Shown piece after piece: positions 7,548-16,386 of a DNA stretch of 34,701 nt. How positions within the stretch are numbered: the first letter of the stretch is position 1; every line of letters starts with the position of its first letter. Under the pieces are notes generated by a model, which ran no database searches, was not told where the DNA came from, and was given only the letters and a program-made list of their open reading frames with translations. The position numbers and the translations under genes were made by a program. This DNA is from Bdellovibrionales bacterium (lineage in GTDB: Bacteria; Bdellovibrionota; Bdellovibrionia; Bdellovibrionales; UBA1609). Location: assembly GCA_022842925.1 (NCBI GenBank), contig JALHOQ010000012.1:1-34701 (forward strand), given 5' to 3'.

Positions 7548-8414
7548 ATGAAGCCAGCCGTAAAAGAATTTTTTGATAAAGCCACCTGGACATTAACCTA
7601 TGTGGTTTATGACTGGAAAACCAAAGATGCGATCATAATTGATCCCGTTTGGGATTACGATCCGGCGGGCTCAACCCTGACCACGACATCGACCGAGCGC
7701 GTGATTGAATTTGTGAACGAACACAAACTCAAGGTTCACCACATTCTGGAGACCCACGCTCACGCCGACCATGTGACGGGCGCTCAAGTGCTAAAGCGGA
7801 CGTTTCCGGAGGCGAAAATCGGAATCGGGGCCAATATTCGTGAAGTTCAAGGTGTTTTTAAAAAGGTATTCAATCTCCACCCCGATTTCAAAACCGACGG
7901 AAGCCAGTTCGACCTTCTTCTTGAGGAAGGCCGCCCCCTTATGGCCGGGACATTAAAAATAGAAACTCTTTATACTCCGGGGCATACGCCGGCCTGTTCC
8001 AGCTATCGGATCGGCGATGCCGTTTTTACCGGAGATGCCTTGTTTATGCCCGATTTTGGAACTGGTCGCTGCGATTTTCCGGCGGGAAGCGCGGATCAGC
8101 TTTATACATCTGTTTCTGAAAAGCTTTATGCCCTTCCCGACGACACCCGGGTCTTTACCGGACACGATTATCAGCCGGAGGGCCGGCCCGTGGAGTTCGA
8201 ATCCACAATCGGCGAGCAAAAGAAAATGAATATCCAGCTCAACGCTCAGACGACGCGAAAAGATTTTGTGGAAATGCGGGTCGCGCGGGACCGGCAGCTT
8301 GCGGCTCCCCGGTTGCTCCTGCCGAGCGTTCAGATCAATATCGGGGCCGGCCGCCTGCCAGAACCGGAGAGCAACGGATCGAGCTATCTTAAAATACCCG
8401 TGCGATCGAAGTGA
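7548..8414 (+). CDS. blh: Blh-type persulfide dioxygenase (ETHE1-like MBL-fold hydrolase)
   Basis: From the ATG at 7548 (GAGGTG just upstream) the product is 288 residues. A GTG at 7536 is less likely. The ETHE1/glyoxalase-II-like metal motif THAHADH is present, followed by TPGHTPACSSYRIGD, FTGDALF, GTGRCDFPAGSA and FTGHDYQP. The C-terminal tail, RDRQLAAPRLLLPSVQ through GRLPEPE to YLKIPV, is typical of the Blh subgroup. The family uses non-haem iron to oxidise glutathione persulfide to sulfite. There is no fused rhodanese domain. With neighbouring YeeE and TauE transporters this forms a sulfide/persulfide detoxification module resembling BigR operons, but with a Crp/Fnr regulator instead of an ArsR-type one. 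Confidence 0.9.
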   Translation: MKPAVKEFFDKATWTLTYVVYDWKTKDAIIIDPVWDYDPAGSTLTTTSTERVIEFVNEHKLKVHHILETHAHADHVTGAQVLKRTFPEAKIGIGANIREVQGVFKKVFNLHPDFKTDGSQFDLLLEEGRPLMAGTLKIETLYTPGHTPACSSYRIGDAVFTGDALFMPDFGTGRCDFPAGSADQLYTSVSEKLYALPDDTRVFTGHDYQPEGRPVEFESTIGEQKKMNIQLNAQTTRKDFVEMRVARDRQLAAPRLLLPSVQINIGAGRLPEPESNGSSYLKIPVRSK

Positions 8415-8464
8415 ATTGGGGCGAAAAGTACTTTCAGCATTGACCTGCTCCTTGGACTCTCTTA

Positions 8465-9544
8465 TTGCAAGTACGGTCGCCCCGCACGGTCGCCGGGAGA
8501 GGATTTATTTTACAGTCGTTCTACCAGTTGAGCTTCGATGAATTGCAGGCCGCCTGCGATAGCGCGAGCTATTTGTTCAATTGGCATTACAAGAAAAATC
8601 AACGCGAAGAATGCCGGCATAACAACATTTCTAAAAAAACGAAGCTCTTTATGTCTGGTGTGAGCCTGGATGTGCCCACTATCGAAAGAGTGGAGCTGTC
8701 GGCGGACAAGACGGTGAAGTTTCTGTTCAAACTTCACGATGGTGGCCGGGTGGAAACGGTGCTGATTCCGTTCCGTGGCAAATACACCATTTGTCTTTCC
8801 AGCCAGGTTGGCTGCGCCATGAATTGCGCTTTTTGCTTTACTGGTAAACAGGGCTTTAAGCGGCACTTGGGCGCGGAGGAAATCGTTGGTCAGTTAGTTG
8901 AGGCCAAACGTTGGTTAAGTGAAAACCGCCCCGACGATCACCGCATCCTGAATATCGTATACATGGGGCAGGGGGAGCCGCTGCACAATTTTGATAACGT
9001 CAAGAGGTCGGCTGAGATCTTTCTTTCCCGCCATGGACTGAGCTTCGCCGACTATAAGATCACCATCAGCACAGCCGGTTATTTGCCGGGGTTGGAGCGG
9101 TGGCAAAAAGAGATGCCGACTGTCAATATTGCTCTTTCTTTGCATGCGACCGATCGCGAGCGGCGCAATGAACTGGTGCCGATTAATAAGAAATTCGATT
9201 TTGAGAAAGTGATCGAGCTAGCGGATGCCATTCCCCGAGGGGATCGACGCTTTGTCACCTACGAGTATGTGATGATCGACGGCTTTAATGATTCCGATCA
9301 CGATGCGCGGGCTCTCGGGCGGATGTTGAAAGGACGTAAAGCCTTTATCAATCTCATTCCTTTTAATCCGTTTCCTGGTGCCGTGTACCGTCGCTCTCCG
9401 GATGGGCGCATTGCTCAGTTTAAGAACGTGCTGGATGGTTTTCATATTCCCACCACGATCCGCACCACCAAAGGCGATGAGATCCTCGCCGCGTGCGGGC
9501 AATTGAATTCATCTCCCTTGGCTCGTGAGGGGTCCGCCCCTTAA
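8465..9544 (+). CDS. rlmN: Dual-specificity 23S rRNA/tRNA adenine C2-methyltransferase RlmN
   Basis: The radical-SAM motif CAMNCAFC (Cys117, 121, 124 in the longest frame), the surrounding SSQVGC and GKQGFKRHL, and the later GQGEPL, ITISTAGYLPG, NIALSLHAT and INLIPFNPFPG segments identify RlmN. The catalytic cysteine that carries the methyl intermediate is Cys344 in LAACGQL. RlmN methylates 23S rRNA A2503 and A37 of some tRNAs, and the family also includes the Cfr resistance methylases. The start is unclear: the open frame begins with TTG at 8465, but homology begins near FYQLSFDEL. The best ribosome site (GGGAGAGG, 8495-8502) precedes an ATT at 8507. The next helicase gene follows after 11 nt. 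Confidence 0.93.
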   Translation: MQVRSPRTVAGRGFILQSFYQLSFDELQAACDSASYLFNWHYKKNQREECRHNNISKKTKLFMSGVSLDVPTIERVELSADKTVKFLFKLHDGGRVETVLIPFRGKYTICLSSQVGCAMNCAFCFTGKQGFKRHLGAEEIVGQLVEAKRWLSENRPDDHRILNIVYMGQGEPLHNFDNVKRSAEIFLSRHGLSFADYKITISTAGYLPGLERWQKEMPTVNIALSLHATDRERRNELVPINKKFDFEKVIELADAIPRGDRRFVTYEYVMIDGFNDSDHDARALGRMLKGRKAFINLIPFNPFPGAVYRRSPDGRIAQFKNVLDGFHIPTTIRTTKGDEILAACGQLNSSPLAREGSAP

Positions 9545-9555
9545 AGTGGGCTCAA

Positions 9556-11568
9556 ATGAGCACATGGTTTCAAGGTTTAAATCCGGAGCAGCAGCAGGCG
9601 GTCGCTCACAATGAGGGGCCGCTTTTGATTTTGGCGGGAGCCGGATCGGGCAAGACGACCGTGCTGGTTTCGCGCACCGGCCGCTTGATCGCGGAGGGGC
9701 GCACGACGCCTGAGCGCGTCTGTGTTTTGACCTTCACCAACAAGGCCGCGCGGGAGCTGAAGCACCGAGTGGCGAAGAAGCTGGGCGAGAAAGTGGCGGC
9801 CAAAGTTTGGGCCGGAACCTTTCATGGTTTTGGTTTGCGGTTTTTGAAGGAGCATCATGTCGCCGCCGACCTTCCCAAAGGTTTTGGCGTAATCGATCAG
9901 GGCGACGCTCAAGCGGTTTTAAAGGATTTGTTACGCGATCACAGTGACTACGAAAAAGCGCGCATGAACTTGGACGTTTTGATGGCGTGTATTCACCATA
10001 TCCGCACGAAAGGCCGCGACGATAGCTTTGACAACTCGCCCGAAAGCGCGGCGAGCGTTGTCTTGGCGCCGAAGTATATGCGGAAGCTACGGGGTCTGGG
10101 CGTGGTCGATTTTGAGGAACTATTATTGCGACCCTTGCAGATGATGCGCGAGAGCGAGGAACTGCGGCAAAAAATGCAAAGACGGTTCGATTTTATGATG
10201 GTCGACGAGTTTCAGGACACGAACCACACGCAGATGCTGTTTGTCGATGAACTCAGCGGCGGACATCGCAATCTCGCCGTGGTGGGCGACGATGATCAGT
10301 CCATATATGGTTGGCGAGGCGCTGAAATTCAAAATATTTTGGGATTTCCCAAGCGCTACAAGGATTGCCACGTCATTCGCTTGGAGCGAAACTACCGGTC
10401 CACGTCCTCCATTTTAAATTTGGCCAATTCGATTATCGCCAACAGTGAGACCCGTCACGATAAAGTGCTGAAGCCAAGCCTGAACAACAAGGGAGAGTTG
10501 CCCGAACTTTTCGTTTATGAGAACGAAGAGGCCGAGGTGGATCAGGTGGTGCGCGAAGTGATGGAGTTTCAAAAGAAGGGCTATCGGTACAAGGACATCG
10601 CCATTCTCTATCGGTCCAACTCCCAAGGCGGTCTGATGGAAGGCGGGCTAAGGCGCTCTCAGGTTCCCTACAAATTGAGTGGGGGAACAGCGCTGTTCGA
10701 TCGCAAGGAGGCCAAGGATGTTATGGCCTTTATCCGCTCGGCGATCTCTCCCAATGAGATTTCGTTTCGCCGAATCATCAATCTTCCGGCCCGTGGCGTG
10801 GGTGACAAAACTTTGGAGGCGATTGAAGGGCTTCCCGGTAGCGCCAGTTTTTTCGCCAAGGCGTCGGAGTGGGCCAAGGCCAACCCAAATGAGAAGGCGA
10901 GCGAGGGTATTTTATCACTGTTCGAGTTTTTGCGCGGACTGAAGGCCCAGCTTTCCGGTGGATCTCCGAGCGCGGAGGCGGTTCTCGACCATGAGCTTCG
11001 CCGCATCAAGTATCGCGAGTATGTGAACCAGAGCTACCGTGACGCCAAATCCGCCGACAGCCGCTGGCTGTGTGTGAATATTATCGGGCGGATCATGGAT
11101 GGAATGTTCGCAAAAGAGGGCCGCAGTCTGGCGACGGTCGAAAAATTTATCGAACGGATGGAATTGCGGGACTCGCTGGAGGATCAGGATGATCCCGATG
11201 CCAACGAGGTGCAAATGATGACCTTGCATGCGTGTAAGGGTCTGGAATTTCCTCTGGTGTTTCTACTCGGATTGGAAGAGGACCTGCTTCCGCACGCACG
11301 ATTAGGGCAGAACACAGACGAAGAGCGACGGCTGTTTTATGTGGGCGTGACCCGCGCGCAGAAGCACTTGATCATGACCCGGGTTGAGCAAAGAAAACGC
11401 TATGGACAAATGCGCCCGGTGGCGCCGTCGCGTTTTCTGCTCGAAATTGACACGGCCTTGATTAAGGAACTCCGGGGTGGGCGACCCTTCGCGCCCGGGG
11501 ACCGGGAGGCGATGCTCGCGGGACTTTATCAAAAGCTGAACAAGCAAATGGGCCAAAAGGACATCTGA
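9556..11568 (+). CDS. Superfamily 1A DNA helicase, Rep/UvrD/PcrA type
   Basis: This 670-residue protein shows the complete SF1A motif series: LAGAGSGKT (Walker A, about residues 27-35), FTNKAARE, VDEFQDT (Walker B), GDDDQSIYGWRGA, LERNYRS, MTLHACKGLEFPLVFLLGLEE and EERRLFYVGVTRAQ. It would unwind DNA 3' to 5' in repair or replication restart. The length is close to Rep (about 670) and shorter than most UvrD/PcrA proteins, so Rep-like is slightly preferred. I do not assign a symbol. The gene lies 11 nt after rlmN, probably in the same transcript. Confidence 0.94.
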   Translation: MSTWFQGLNPEQQQAVAHNEGPLLILAGAGSGKTTVLVSRTGRLIAEGRTTPERVCVLTFTNKAARELKHRVAKKLGEKVAAKVWAGTFHGFGLRFLKEHHVAADLPKGFGVIDQGDAQAVLKDLLRDHSDYEKARMNLDVLMACIHHIRTKGRDDSFDNSPESAASVVLAPKYMRKLRGLGVVDFEELLLRPLQMMRESEELRQKMQRRFDFMMVDEFQDTNHTQMLFVDELSGGHRNLAVVGDDDQSIYGWRGAEIQNILGFPKRYKDCHVIRLERNYRSTSSILNLANSIIANSETRHDKVLKPSLNNKGELPELFVYENEEAEVDQVVREVMEFQKKGYRYKDIAILYRSNSQGGLMEGGLRRSQVPYKLSGGTALFDRKEAKDVMAFIRSAISPNEISFRRIINLPARGVGDKTLEAIEGLPGSASFFAKASEWAKANPNEKASEGILSLFEFLRGLKAQLSGGSPSAEAVLDHELRRIKYREYVNQSYRDAKSADSRWLCVNIIGRIMDGMFAKEGRSLATVEKFIERMELRDSLEDQDDPDANEVQMMTLHACKGLEFPLVFLLGLEEDLLPHARLGQNTDEERRLFYVGVTRAQKHLIMTRVEQRKRYGQMRPVAPSRFLLEIDTALIKELRGGRPFAPGDREAMLAGLYQKLNKQMGQKDI

Positions 11569-11712
11569 GTCCCGGTGGTCGGTGGCGAACTTTTAGTGAA
11601 TCAGGATGAGAAAAACCCTCGCGGCTTCCCTTTATATTCGCGTCTAAGTCTCTGATATTATCTCTAAATTCCTGTGCCTGGACCGTCGAAAAGTAGTCGA
11701 GGGAGATCATCC

Positions 11713-12522
11713 ATGGGGTCTGTCAGTCGCATCTTGATCTTAATGAACCTGTTGCTTTATATGGGGCATCCGGCCGCGCAAGACTTGGCCGATGAAGCCA
11801 CGGATGTCGAAGAGATTCGCGCCGAATCCGAAGCGATCAACGGAATTTTAAAGGACACCAAACGCAAGGTCGCGCAAAAGCGTTCGGAGAACGATAAGAA
11901 GTTCGATAAGGTTCGCAAAGTTCGCGATCTCTCCATTACCAAACGCGATAAGGCAGCGGAGGAGCTTAAAAAGGCGGAAGAGGAATTAAACACCCTCAAT
12001 ACCGAGGGGGAGTCGCTCCAAGCCGAGCTCGAAAAGATTCGTGAGGAAACCGACAAAATCCAGTCCGGTCTAAGTGAGCATCGCGAGGAAATCGCAAAGA
12101 ACAAAAAATCGAACGAAACTCTTAAGGCCGAGCGAGAAGCGAAGCGCAATCAGCTCAAAGAGCTGCATCGCCAACAGATGCAGTACGTGCGCGAGTCGGC
12201 GGCGGCTCAGGATAGGGCCCAGCTTTTTGAGCGTCAGGCCAAAGAGGAAATCGAGAAAGAAGATCTCGCCATCCGTGAGCTTGAACAAACCAAAGCCGAA
12301 TTCGTAAGCGAGAAAGTTTTATTGGACCAAAAGGTGGCGGCGATTAAAGAAACTCTGACGAACCTGCGTAAGCGCAAACTCACTGTGCAGCAGGAGATCA
12401 ACAACGCCCGGGCCCGGACCTTTAAGCTGAAAGAGGAAGTGCGAATCGGCGAAGCTGAGCGCCGTCGAATCCAGGACGAGCTTGAAAATCAGGTTATGTA
12501 CGACGAAGGCCAGGACCGCTAG
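11713..12522 (+). CDS. Exported coiled-coil protein
   Basis: From the ATG at 11713, preceded by GAGGGAG, the product is 269 residues. A frame-compatible GTG at 11674 would bury the signal peptide. Residues 1-23 (MGSVSRILILMNLLLYMGHPAAQ) form a signal peptide. The rest is almost wholly charged heptad-like sequence rich in Lys and Glu, predicted to form a long coiled coil. It recalls the coiled-coil portions of EnvC-like or gliding-related periplasmic proteins, but no catalytic domain follows. A structural or scaffolding role in the periplasm is plausible. The stop overlaps the convergent barrel gene by 4 nt. Confidence 0.75.
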   Translation: MGSVSRILILMNLLLYMGHPAAQDLADEATDVEEIRAESEAINGILKDTKRKVAQKRSENDKKFDKVRKVRDLSITKRDKAAEELKKAEEELNTLNTEGESLQAELEKIREETDKIQSGLSEHREEIAKNKKSNETLKAEREAKRNQLKELHRQQMQYVRESAAAQDRAQLFERQAKEEIEKEDLAIRELEQTKAEFVSEKVLLDQKVAAIKETLTNLRKRKLTVQQEINNARARTFKLKEEVRIGEAERRRIQDELENQVMYDEGQDR

Positions 12523-13481
12523 AAAGTGACCACCACATTCAGTGTCGCGCCCGCGTCGCCCTTAAACCGGTCGGTTTTGGCGAAGAGCAGGAACGGCGTC
12601 AGCGAGTAGCGTAGCCGATCGCGAAAAATTTCCTGGGCGTAGCTCGGCGCGATCATAAAAGAGTCGAGGTGAAAGCTGGGTCGACTGCTCGAGCCCCAAA
12701 TAAAAGAAAGTCCAACTCCCTGAGTCTCACTCAGCGCATAGTCGAAGGTGATCCCGTGGTTGGTGGTGAAAAGGTTCCCGCGCTGGCGGTACTCTTCTTC
12801 GTTTTGAAATGACAACTCCCAGCGCTTGGTCAATGGAATTACAAATTCCAAACTGACGAATTCGCCTGTGCCCTTAAGTGCGTCGGCAAACAATTCGAGC
12901 CGCGGGATAATTTTGAACTTTCGGAATCGGGCGGTCGTTTCGAAACGCAGCACATAACTCATCTCCAGGGGATCTTTCAAAACAAGGCGCGGCTGGAACG
13001 TGGTTTTGACGTTGTAAAAGTTCTGGAAAAATCCGACAGAGGCTCCGTATTCGCGGCGTCGCGGGCGAATATGGACTCGGCGCTGTTGTAGATCGCGGCT
13101 TTCTTCGGCCTCATCGTAGCTTGTAAAGCGGATCGCCCAGCGCTTTTCAAGATTGGGTAAGCGGATATTCAAATTGAAATCGGTGGAAGCTCGGGTTTTC
13201 CCTCCTTCCGAGTGGGTCACGACCTGACTTAACCGGGCGTTCGATTGATTGTCGAGTCGGGTGTAGCGCTTTCCCGCGAGCAGCATGTCGATCGCATCGG
13301 CCATGCGGTCAACCTGGCGACCGATATCGGCCGATGTGCCGAGGAAGTGTTCCTTTATCGTTCGACTGCTGTCATCGGGTTCGTCCACCCAGTCAGTTTC
13401 ATCGGTGATCAAGGATGCTTCGGCGGCCCACGAGGGCGCCGCCCAAATGGTCAAAAAAATGCAGAAAAAAAGTAGTCTCAT
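12519..13481 (-). CDS. Putative outer-membrane beta-barrel protein
   Basis: From the ATG at 13481 the product is 320 residues with a signal peptide (MRLLFFCIFLTIWAAPSWA). A GTG four codons upstream is an equally possible start. After an acidic N-terminal segment and the helix-like SADIGRQVDRMADAIDMLL, the protein becomes a series of alternating amphipathic strands. It ends in Phe (NVVVTF), as expected for a protein inserted by the BAM complex. No family is recognised. It lies head to head with another exported beta-rich protein and tail to tail with the coiled-coil gene. Confidence 0.7.
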   Translation of the reverse strand: MRLLFFCIFLTIWAAPSWAAEASLITDETDWVDEPDDSSRTIKEHFLGTSADIGRQVDRMADAIDMLLAGKRYTRLDNQSNARLSQVVTHSEGGKTRASTDFNLNIRLPNLEKRWAIRFTSYDEAEESRDLQQRRVHIRPRRREYGASVGFFQNFYNVKTTFQPRLVLKDPLEMSYVLRFETTARFRKFKIIPRLELFADALKGTGEFVSLEFVIPLTKRWELSFQNEEEYRQRGNLFTTNHGITFDYALSETQGVGLSFIWGSSSRPSFHLDSFMIAPSYAQEIFRDRLRYSLTPFLLFAKTDRFKGDAGATLNVVVTF

Positions 13482-13507
13482 TCCCGGGAACACTTTACTT
13501 TAGAAGC

Positions 13508-14137
13508 GTGCAAAAGGTGAGTTTTTCCTTCAGTTTTCGTGCGCTCTTGATTTCGGTTTTCGCTTTGCCGTTTCTCGCTTGGGCTCATGTTCCGCGCGAG
13601 GGTGACGTGCGGGCGGCCATTGGACCGTTTTGGTATAAAACCGACCTGCGCGATCATTCCTTCGATTCACCCACTCAAGGTGGCCTAGGCATTATTGTGG
13701 AAGGGGACGTGGACCACAATGGCGGCGTTGAAATCGGTGCGTTTTATAACCGCCAGCTGTTTTCCATTCAGAAGGACGGCAAAGAGCTGAGCGAGTACGG
13801 GAAGCGCATGTATATCACCATGGGCTACCGGCACTGGTTCAATACCTACATCTCGAGCGCGGTGGCGTTCTTTTCGAGTTATGCCATGGGTGAGTCGCAA
13901 ATTATAAAAAGCGATTTCGCCCAAAACGCCCAGCCTAAGACGTCGGCTAGCGATGTGACGGAGTATGGTTTCGATTTTTCTTTCCAGTATGAGCCTTTAT
14001 CACGAGACCGCTTGGCGCTCGTTGTGGACGCGCGCTATTCACTTTCGCTCACGTCGAAGCCGGGTGAGGCTTCGAATTTCTTTGGCCTATTCGTGGCCTT
14101 TAAATACTATATTCAAGGTTCAGAGCGCTTCCAATAA
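13508..14137 (+). CDS. Putative outer-membrane beta-barrel protein (small)
   Basis: The likely start is the GTG at 13508, giving 209 residues with a signal peptide (VQKVSFSFSFRALLISVFALPFLAWA). The open frame extends upstream to 13415, but that part overlaps the divergent barrel gene. The mature protein has alternating strands with aromatic girdle residues (GGVEIGAFYNRQLFSI, MYITMGYRHWFNTYI, GLFVAFKYYI), typical of an 8- to 10-stranded OmpA/OmpW-like barrel. It has no family signature that I recognise. Only about 26 nt separate its start from that of the divergent barrel gene, so their promoters must overlap coding sequence. Confidence 0.65.
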   Translation: MQKVSFSFSFRALLISVFALPFLAWAHVPREGDVRAAIGPFWYKTDLRDHSFDSPTQGGLGIIVEGDVDHNGGVEIGAFYNRQLFSIQKDGKELSEYGKRMYITMGYRHWFNTYISSAVAFFSSYAMGESQIIKSDFAQNAQPKTSASDVTEYGFDFSFQYEPLSRDRLALVVDARYSLSLTSKPGEASNFFGLFVAFKYYIQGSERFQ

Positions 14138-14145
14138 TTGCCGCT

Positions 14146-14160
14146 GTCTCATTCTGAGAC
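14146..14160 (+). terminator. Weak hairpin after the small barrel gene
   Basis: GTCTC and GAGAC are five-base arms around ATTCT, nine bases after the stop of the barrel gene. No clear U-tract follows, so termination activity is doubtful. The rest of the 133-bp gap to the lipoprotein gene holds nothing I can name. Confidence 0.25.
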
Positions 14161-14270
14161 GAACCGTCAAGTTTCTTGAACCATGGCCATGATTTATTCG
14201 CTGAAATCCATACAGCTGGTTCTGCGGTGGAACGTGGCTTGCTCATTTATATGCTGAAGAGGAGTCCATT

Positions 14271-14792
14271 ATGAAACGGATCGCACTCACAACTGCCCTG
14301 ACCCTGGCCGCTTTGCTTAATGTGGCCTGTGACGATAAGAAAAAAGAAGCCACAATGCAGGAGAAGATCCATGCTTGTATGTGGGACTCATCGGGCAATT
14401 GCCAACGCGCGGCCGCCGCATATGCAGCGGCACCAGGGGTCTTACCCATTGCCAACCAAGTTTTGGCGCAGAATCCGGGCCTTCTAAATGGTGGGGGTGG
14501 AACAACTCCCGTGGTACTCCCGCCGGGAACCGGTACCAACGTAGGAACTGGAACTGCGATCCGCACCGCGAGCGCCGATGACGCCGCTATTCGCGCCATG
14601 GCCGCCAAAGTCAACGCCGCGATCAAAGCCGACAGCAACAATCCGAATTCCATTCACTACGATCCGCCGCAACAGGTGCGCGCTCCCGCATCCGTTAGTG
14701 CCGCCGATATCAAGCCTGCCGCGAGCGCCCCACCGGGTGCCACGCTGAACTTTGACGCTTACACGGGCGATTCCCCCGACGGCGTTCGTTAA
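14271..14792 (+). CDS. Small Ala-rich lipoprotein of unknown function
   Basis: This 173-residue protein begins with a lipoprotein-like signal (TLAALLNVAC, Cys20 followed by Asp-Asp) and a very good ribosome site (GAGGAG, 7 nt before the ATG). The Asp-Asp after the Cys would, by the E. coli rule, favour retention at the inner membrane, though sorting rules differ between lineages. There are two further Cys in HACMWDSSGNCQ, then an Ala/Pro/Gly-rich, probably disordered remainder. No family is recognised. Its stop overlaps the convergent selO gene by 4 nt. Confidence 0.75.
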   Translation: MKRIALTTALTLAALLNVACDDKKKEATMQEKIHACMWDSSGNCQRAAAAYAAAPGVLPIANQVLAQNPGLLNGGGGTTPVVLPPGTGTNVGTGTAIRTASADDAAIRAMAAKVNAAIKADSNNPNSIHYDPPQQVRAPASVSAADIKPAASAPPGATLNFDAYTGDSPDGVR

Positions 14793-16336
14793 GAACTACA
14801 AGAGAGAGTCGAACTTCCCGGTTGGGTCTTGGCCCAGTCGGGGCGCTTTTCGGCCAGGTACTGGTACTTCGGATTTTCTGTGTACGGGTCCTTCAGCGCC
14901 GCCATCAGTTCGTTTAAAGGGCCTAAATCCCCCTGTTCCGCTTTTTGAATGACGTTAAACAAAATGTAGTTGCGCGGAATTATCCATGGATTGTGATTCT
15001 CCATCATTTGCTTACGCGCCGGTTTCAGCACGTTCTCAAGTGCCAGGCGGTGTTCGTAGCGCTTGAGCCATTCGCGAATCTGACCCTCGCTTTCGGGATC
15101 GGGAGTTTCATAGAGGGCGGGGGAAATGTTCTCCCTCAAATCGCCCCCACGACTGAGCGCACGAAAGAAGAGAGTCATGTCGGTCGGGGTGCTTTGTAAC
15201 GTTTGATCAAGGTCGCCTAGGAGCTTTAAGTCGGCGTCGCCTTTTAGATCCTTAAGTCCCAGTTTTCCAGCCATCATTTTTAAGAAAGACTTCTCATAGG
15301 TGTAAACGAACGCCTTAAGGCCTTCCTCGAGAGCGGCCGTATCGGGCGACAAAACCGTAAGTGCGTCGGCGAGCCGCTCGCAATTCCATAGCGCGATCGA
15401 AGCCTGCCGCCCGTAACAGTAGCGGCGGCCGGGAAGATCTGTGGTATTGGGAGTCCACTCCGGTTCGTAGCTGTCGAGAAATCCGAATGGACCGTAGTCG
15501 ATGGTCAGACCGAGGATCGACATATTGTCGGTGTTCATTACTCCATGCACGAATCCGACTCTCAGCCATTCCACCATGAGCCGCGCGGTGCGCTCGCAAA
15601 CCTCGCGAAACCAAACCGGGACCGCATCGGGTGAGTCGGCATCCATCTGGGGAAAGTGCCGGCGGATGGTCCAGTGAATGAGTTTTTTAAGAGTCTCTTT
15701 CTCGTCTTGCGCGGCGTGAATCTCGAAGTTGCCGAAGCGGAGAAAAGTGGGCGCCTGCCGGGAGGTGATGGCGCCGGGTTCAAACTTTGGGTTTCCGTCG
15801 TAGAACATATCGCGTAAGACTTGAGCGCCCGTGGCGACAAGAGAAAGGGAGCGCGTCGTGGGCACGCGCAAATAGTGCATGGCCTCACTAGCGACGAACT
15901 CTCGAATCGAGGACCGCAGCACAGCTTTGCCATCCCCACGGCGAGAATAAGGAGTTTGACCCGAGCCTTTGAGTTGAAATTCCCAAGTTTGGCCGTCGCG
16001 ATCGGCAAGTTCGCCCAGCGTAATTGCGCGACCATCACCAAGTTGCCCGGCCCACCGGCCGAACTGGTGGCCCCCGTAGCGAACGGCGTAGGGCGTGATG
16101 TTTTGAGGAAGACGATTGCCGGCGAGAATTTCGAGGTCAGGCCGAGGCGCGCCGGGACGCGGGGGAGAATCGCCGTTCAGCAAGGGATGGGAGAGTCCAA
16201 AGTGGTACGCTAAATCCTCCGACCAAGCCAACAGTCTCGGCTCCGGCACGGGTTCCGGATGTACTTTAGAGTAGACCTCGTGCTCGGGTATTTCCGCGAG
16301 AAACCGATTTGAAAACTGAGCTTCACTTAGGCGCAT
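14789..16336 (-). CDS. selO: Protein adenylyltransferase SelO (YdiU/UPF0061 family)
   Basis: This 515-residue protein matches SelO/YdiU throughout. It has YAVRYGGHQFGRWAGQLGDGRA, the nucleotide-binding GSGQTPYSRRGDGKAVLRSSIREF, MNTDNMSILG and the DYGPFGFLD metal-binding motif. SelO is a pseudokinase-fold enzyme that transfers AMP from ATP to Ser/Thr/Tyr of target proteins, with roles in redox stress. The C-terminus ends SCSS with a Cys where eukaryotic SelO has selenocysteine, the normal bacterial situation. It lies 50 nt downstream of the protease gene on the same strand and may be cotranscribed. Confidence 0.95.
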   Translation of the reverse strand: MRLSEAQFSNRFLAEIPEHEVYSKVHPEPVPEPRLLAWSEDLAYHFGLSHPLLNGDSPPRPGAPRPDLEILAGNRLPQNITPYAVRYGGHQFGRWAGQLGDGRAITLGELADRDGQTWEFQLKGSGQTPYSRRGDGKAVLRSSIREFVASEAMHYLRVPTTRSLSLVATGAQVLRDMFYDGNPKFEPGAITSRQAPTFLRFGNFEIHAAQDEKETLKKLIHWTIRRHFPQMDADSPDAVPVWFREVCERTARLMVEWLRVGFVHGVMNTDNMSILGLTIDYGPFGFLDSYEPEWTPNTTDLPGRRYCYGRQASIALWNCERLADALTVLSPDTAALEEGLKAFVYTYEKSFLKMMAGKLGLKDLKGDADLKLLGDLDQTLQSTPTDMTLFFRALSRGGDLRENISPALYETPDPESEGQIREWLKRYEHRLALENVLKPARKQMMENHNPWIIPRNYILFNVIQKAEQGDLGPLNELMAALKDPYTENPKYQYLAEKRPDWAKTQPGSSTLSCSS

Positions 16337-16386
16337 CGCCTAGTCCTATGCTCTCTGTCGCGCGCGGTCTAGGTTTTTCGCGAGGT

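Noticed and set aside
13950-14270. Search for tRNA or small RNA in the gap before the lipoprotein gene and elsewhere
   Set aside because: No cloverleaf, conserved T-loop sequence or strong promoter-terminator pair was seen. Only a weak hairpin is present.
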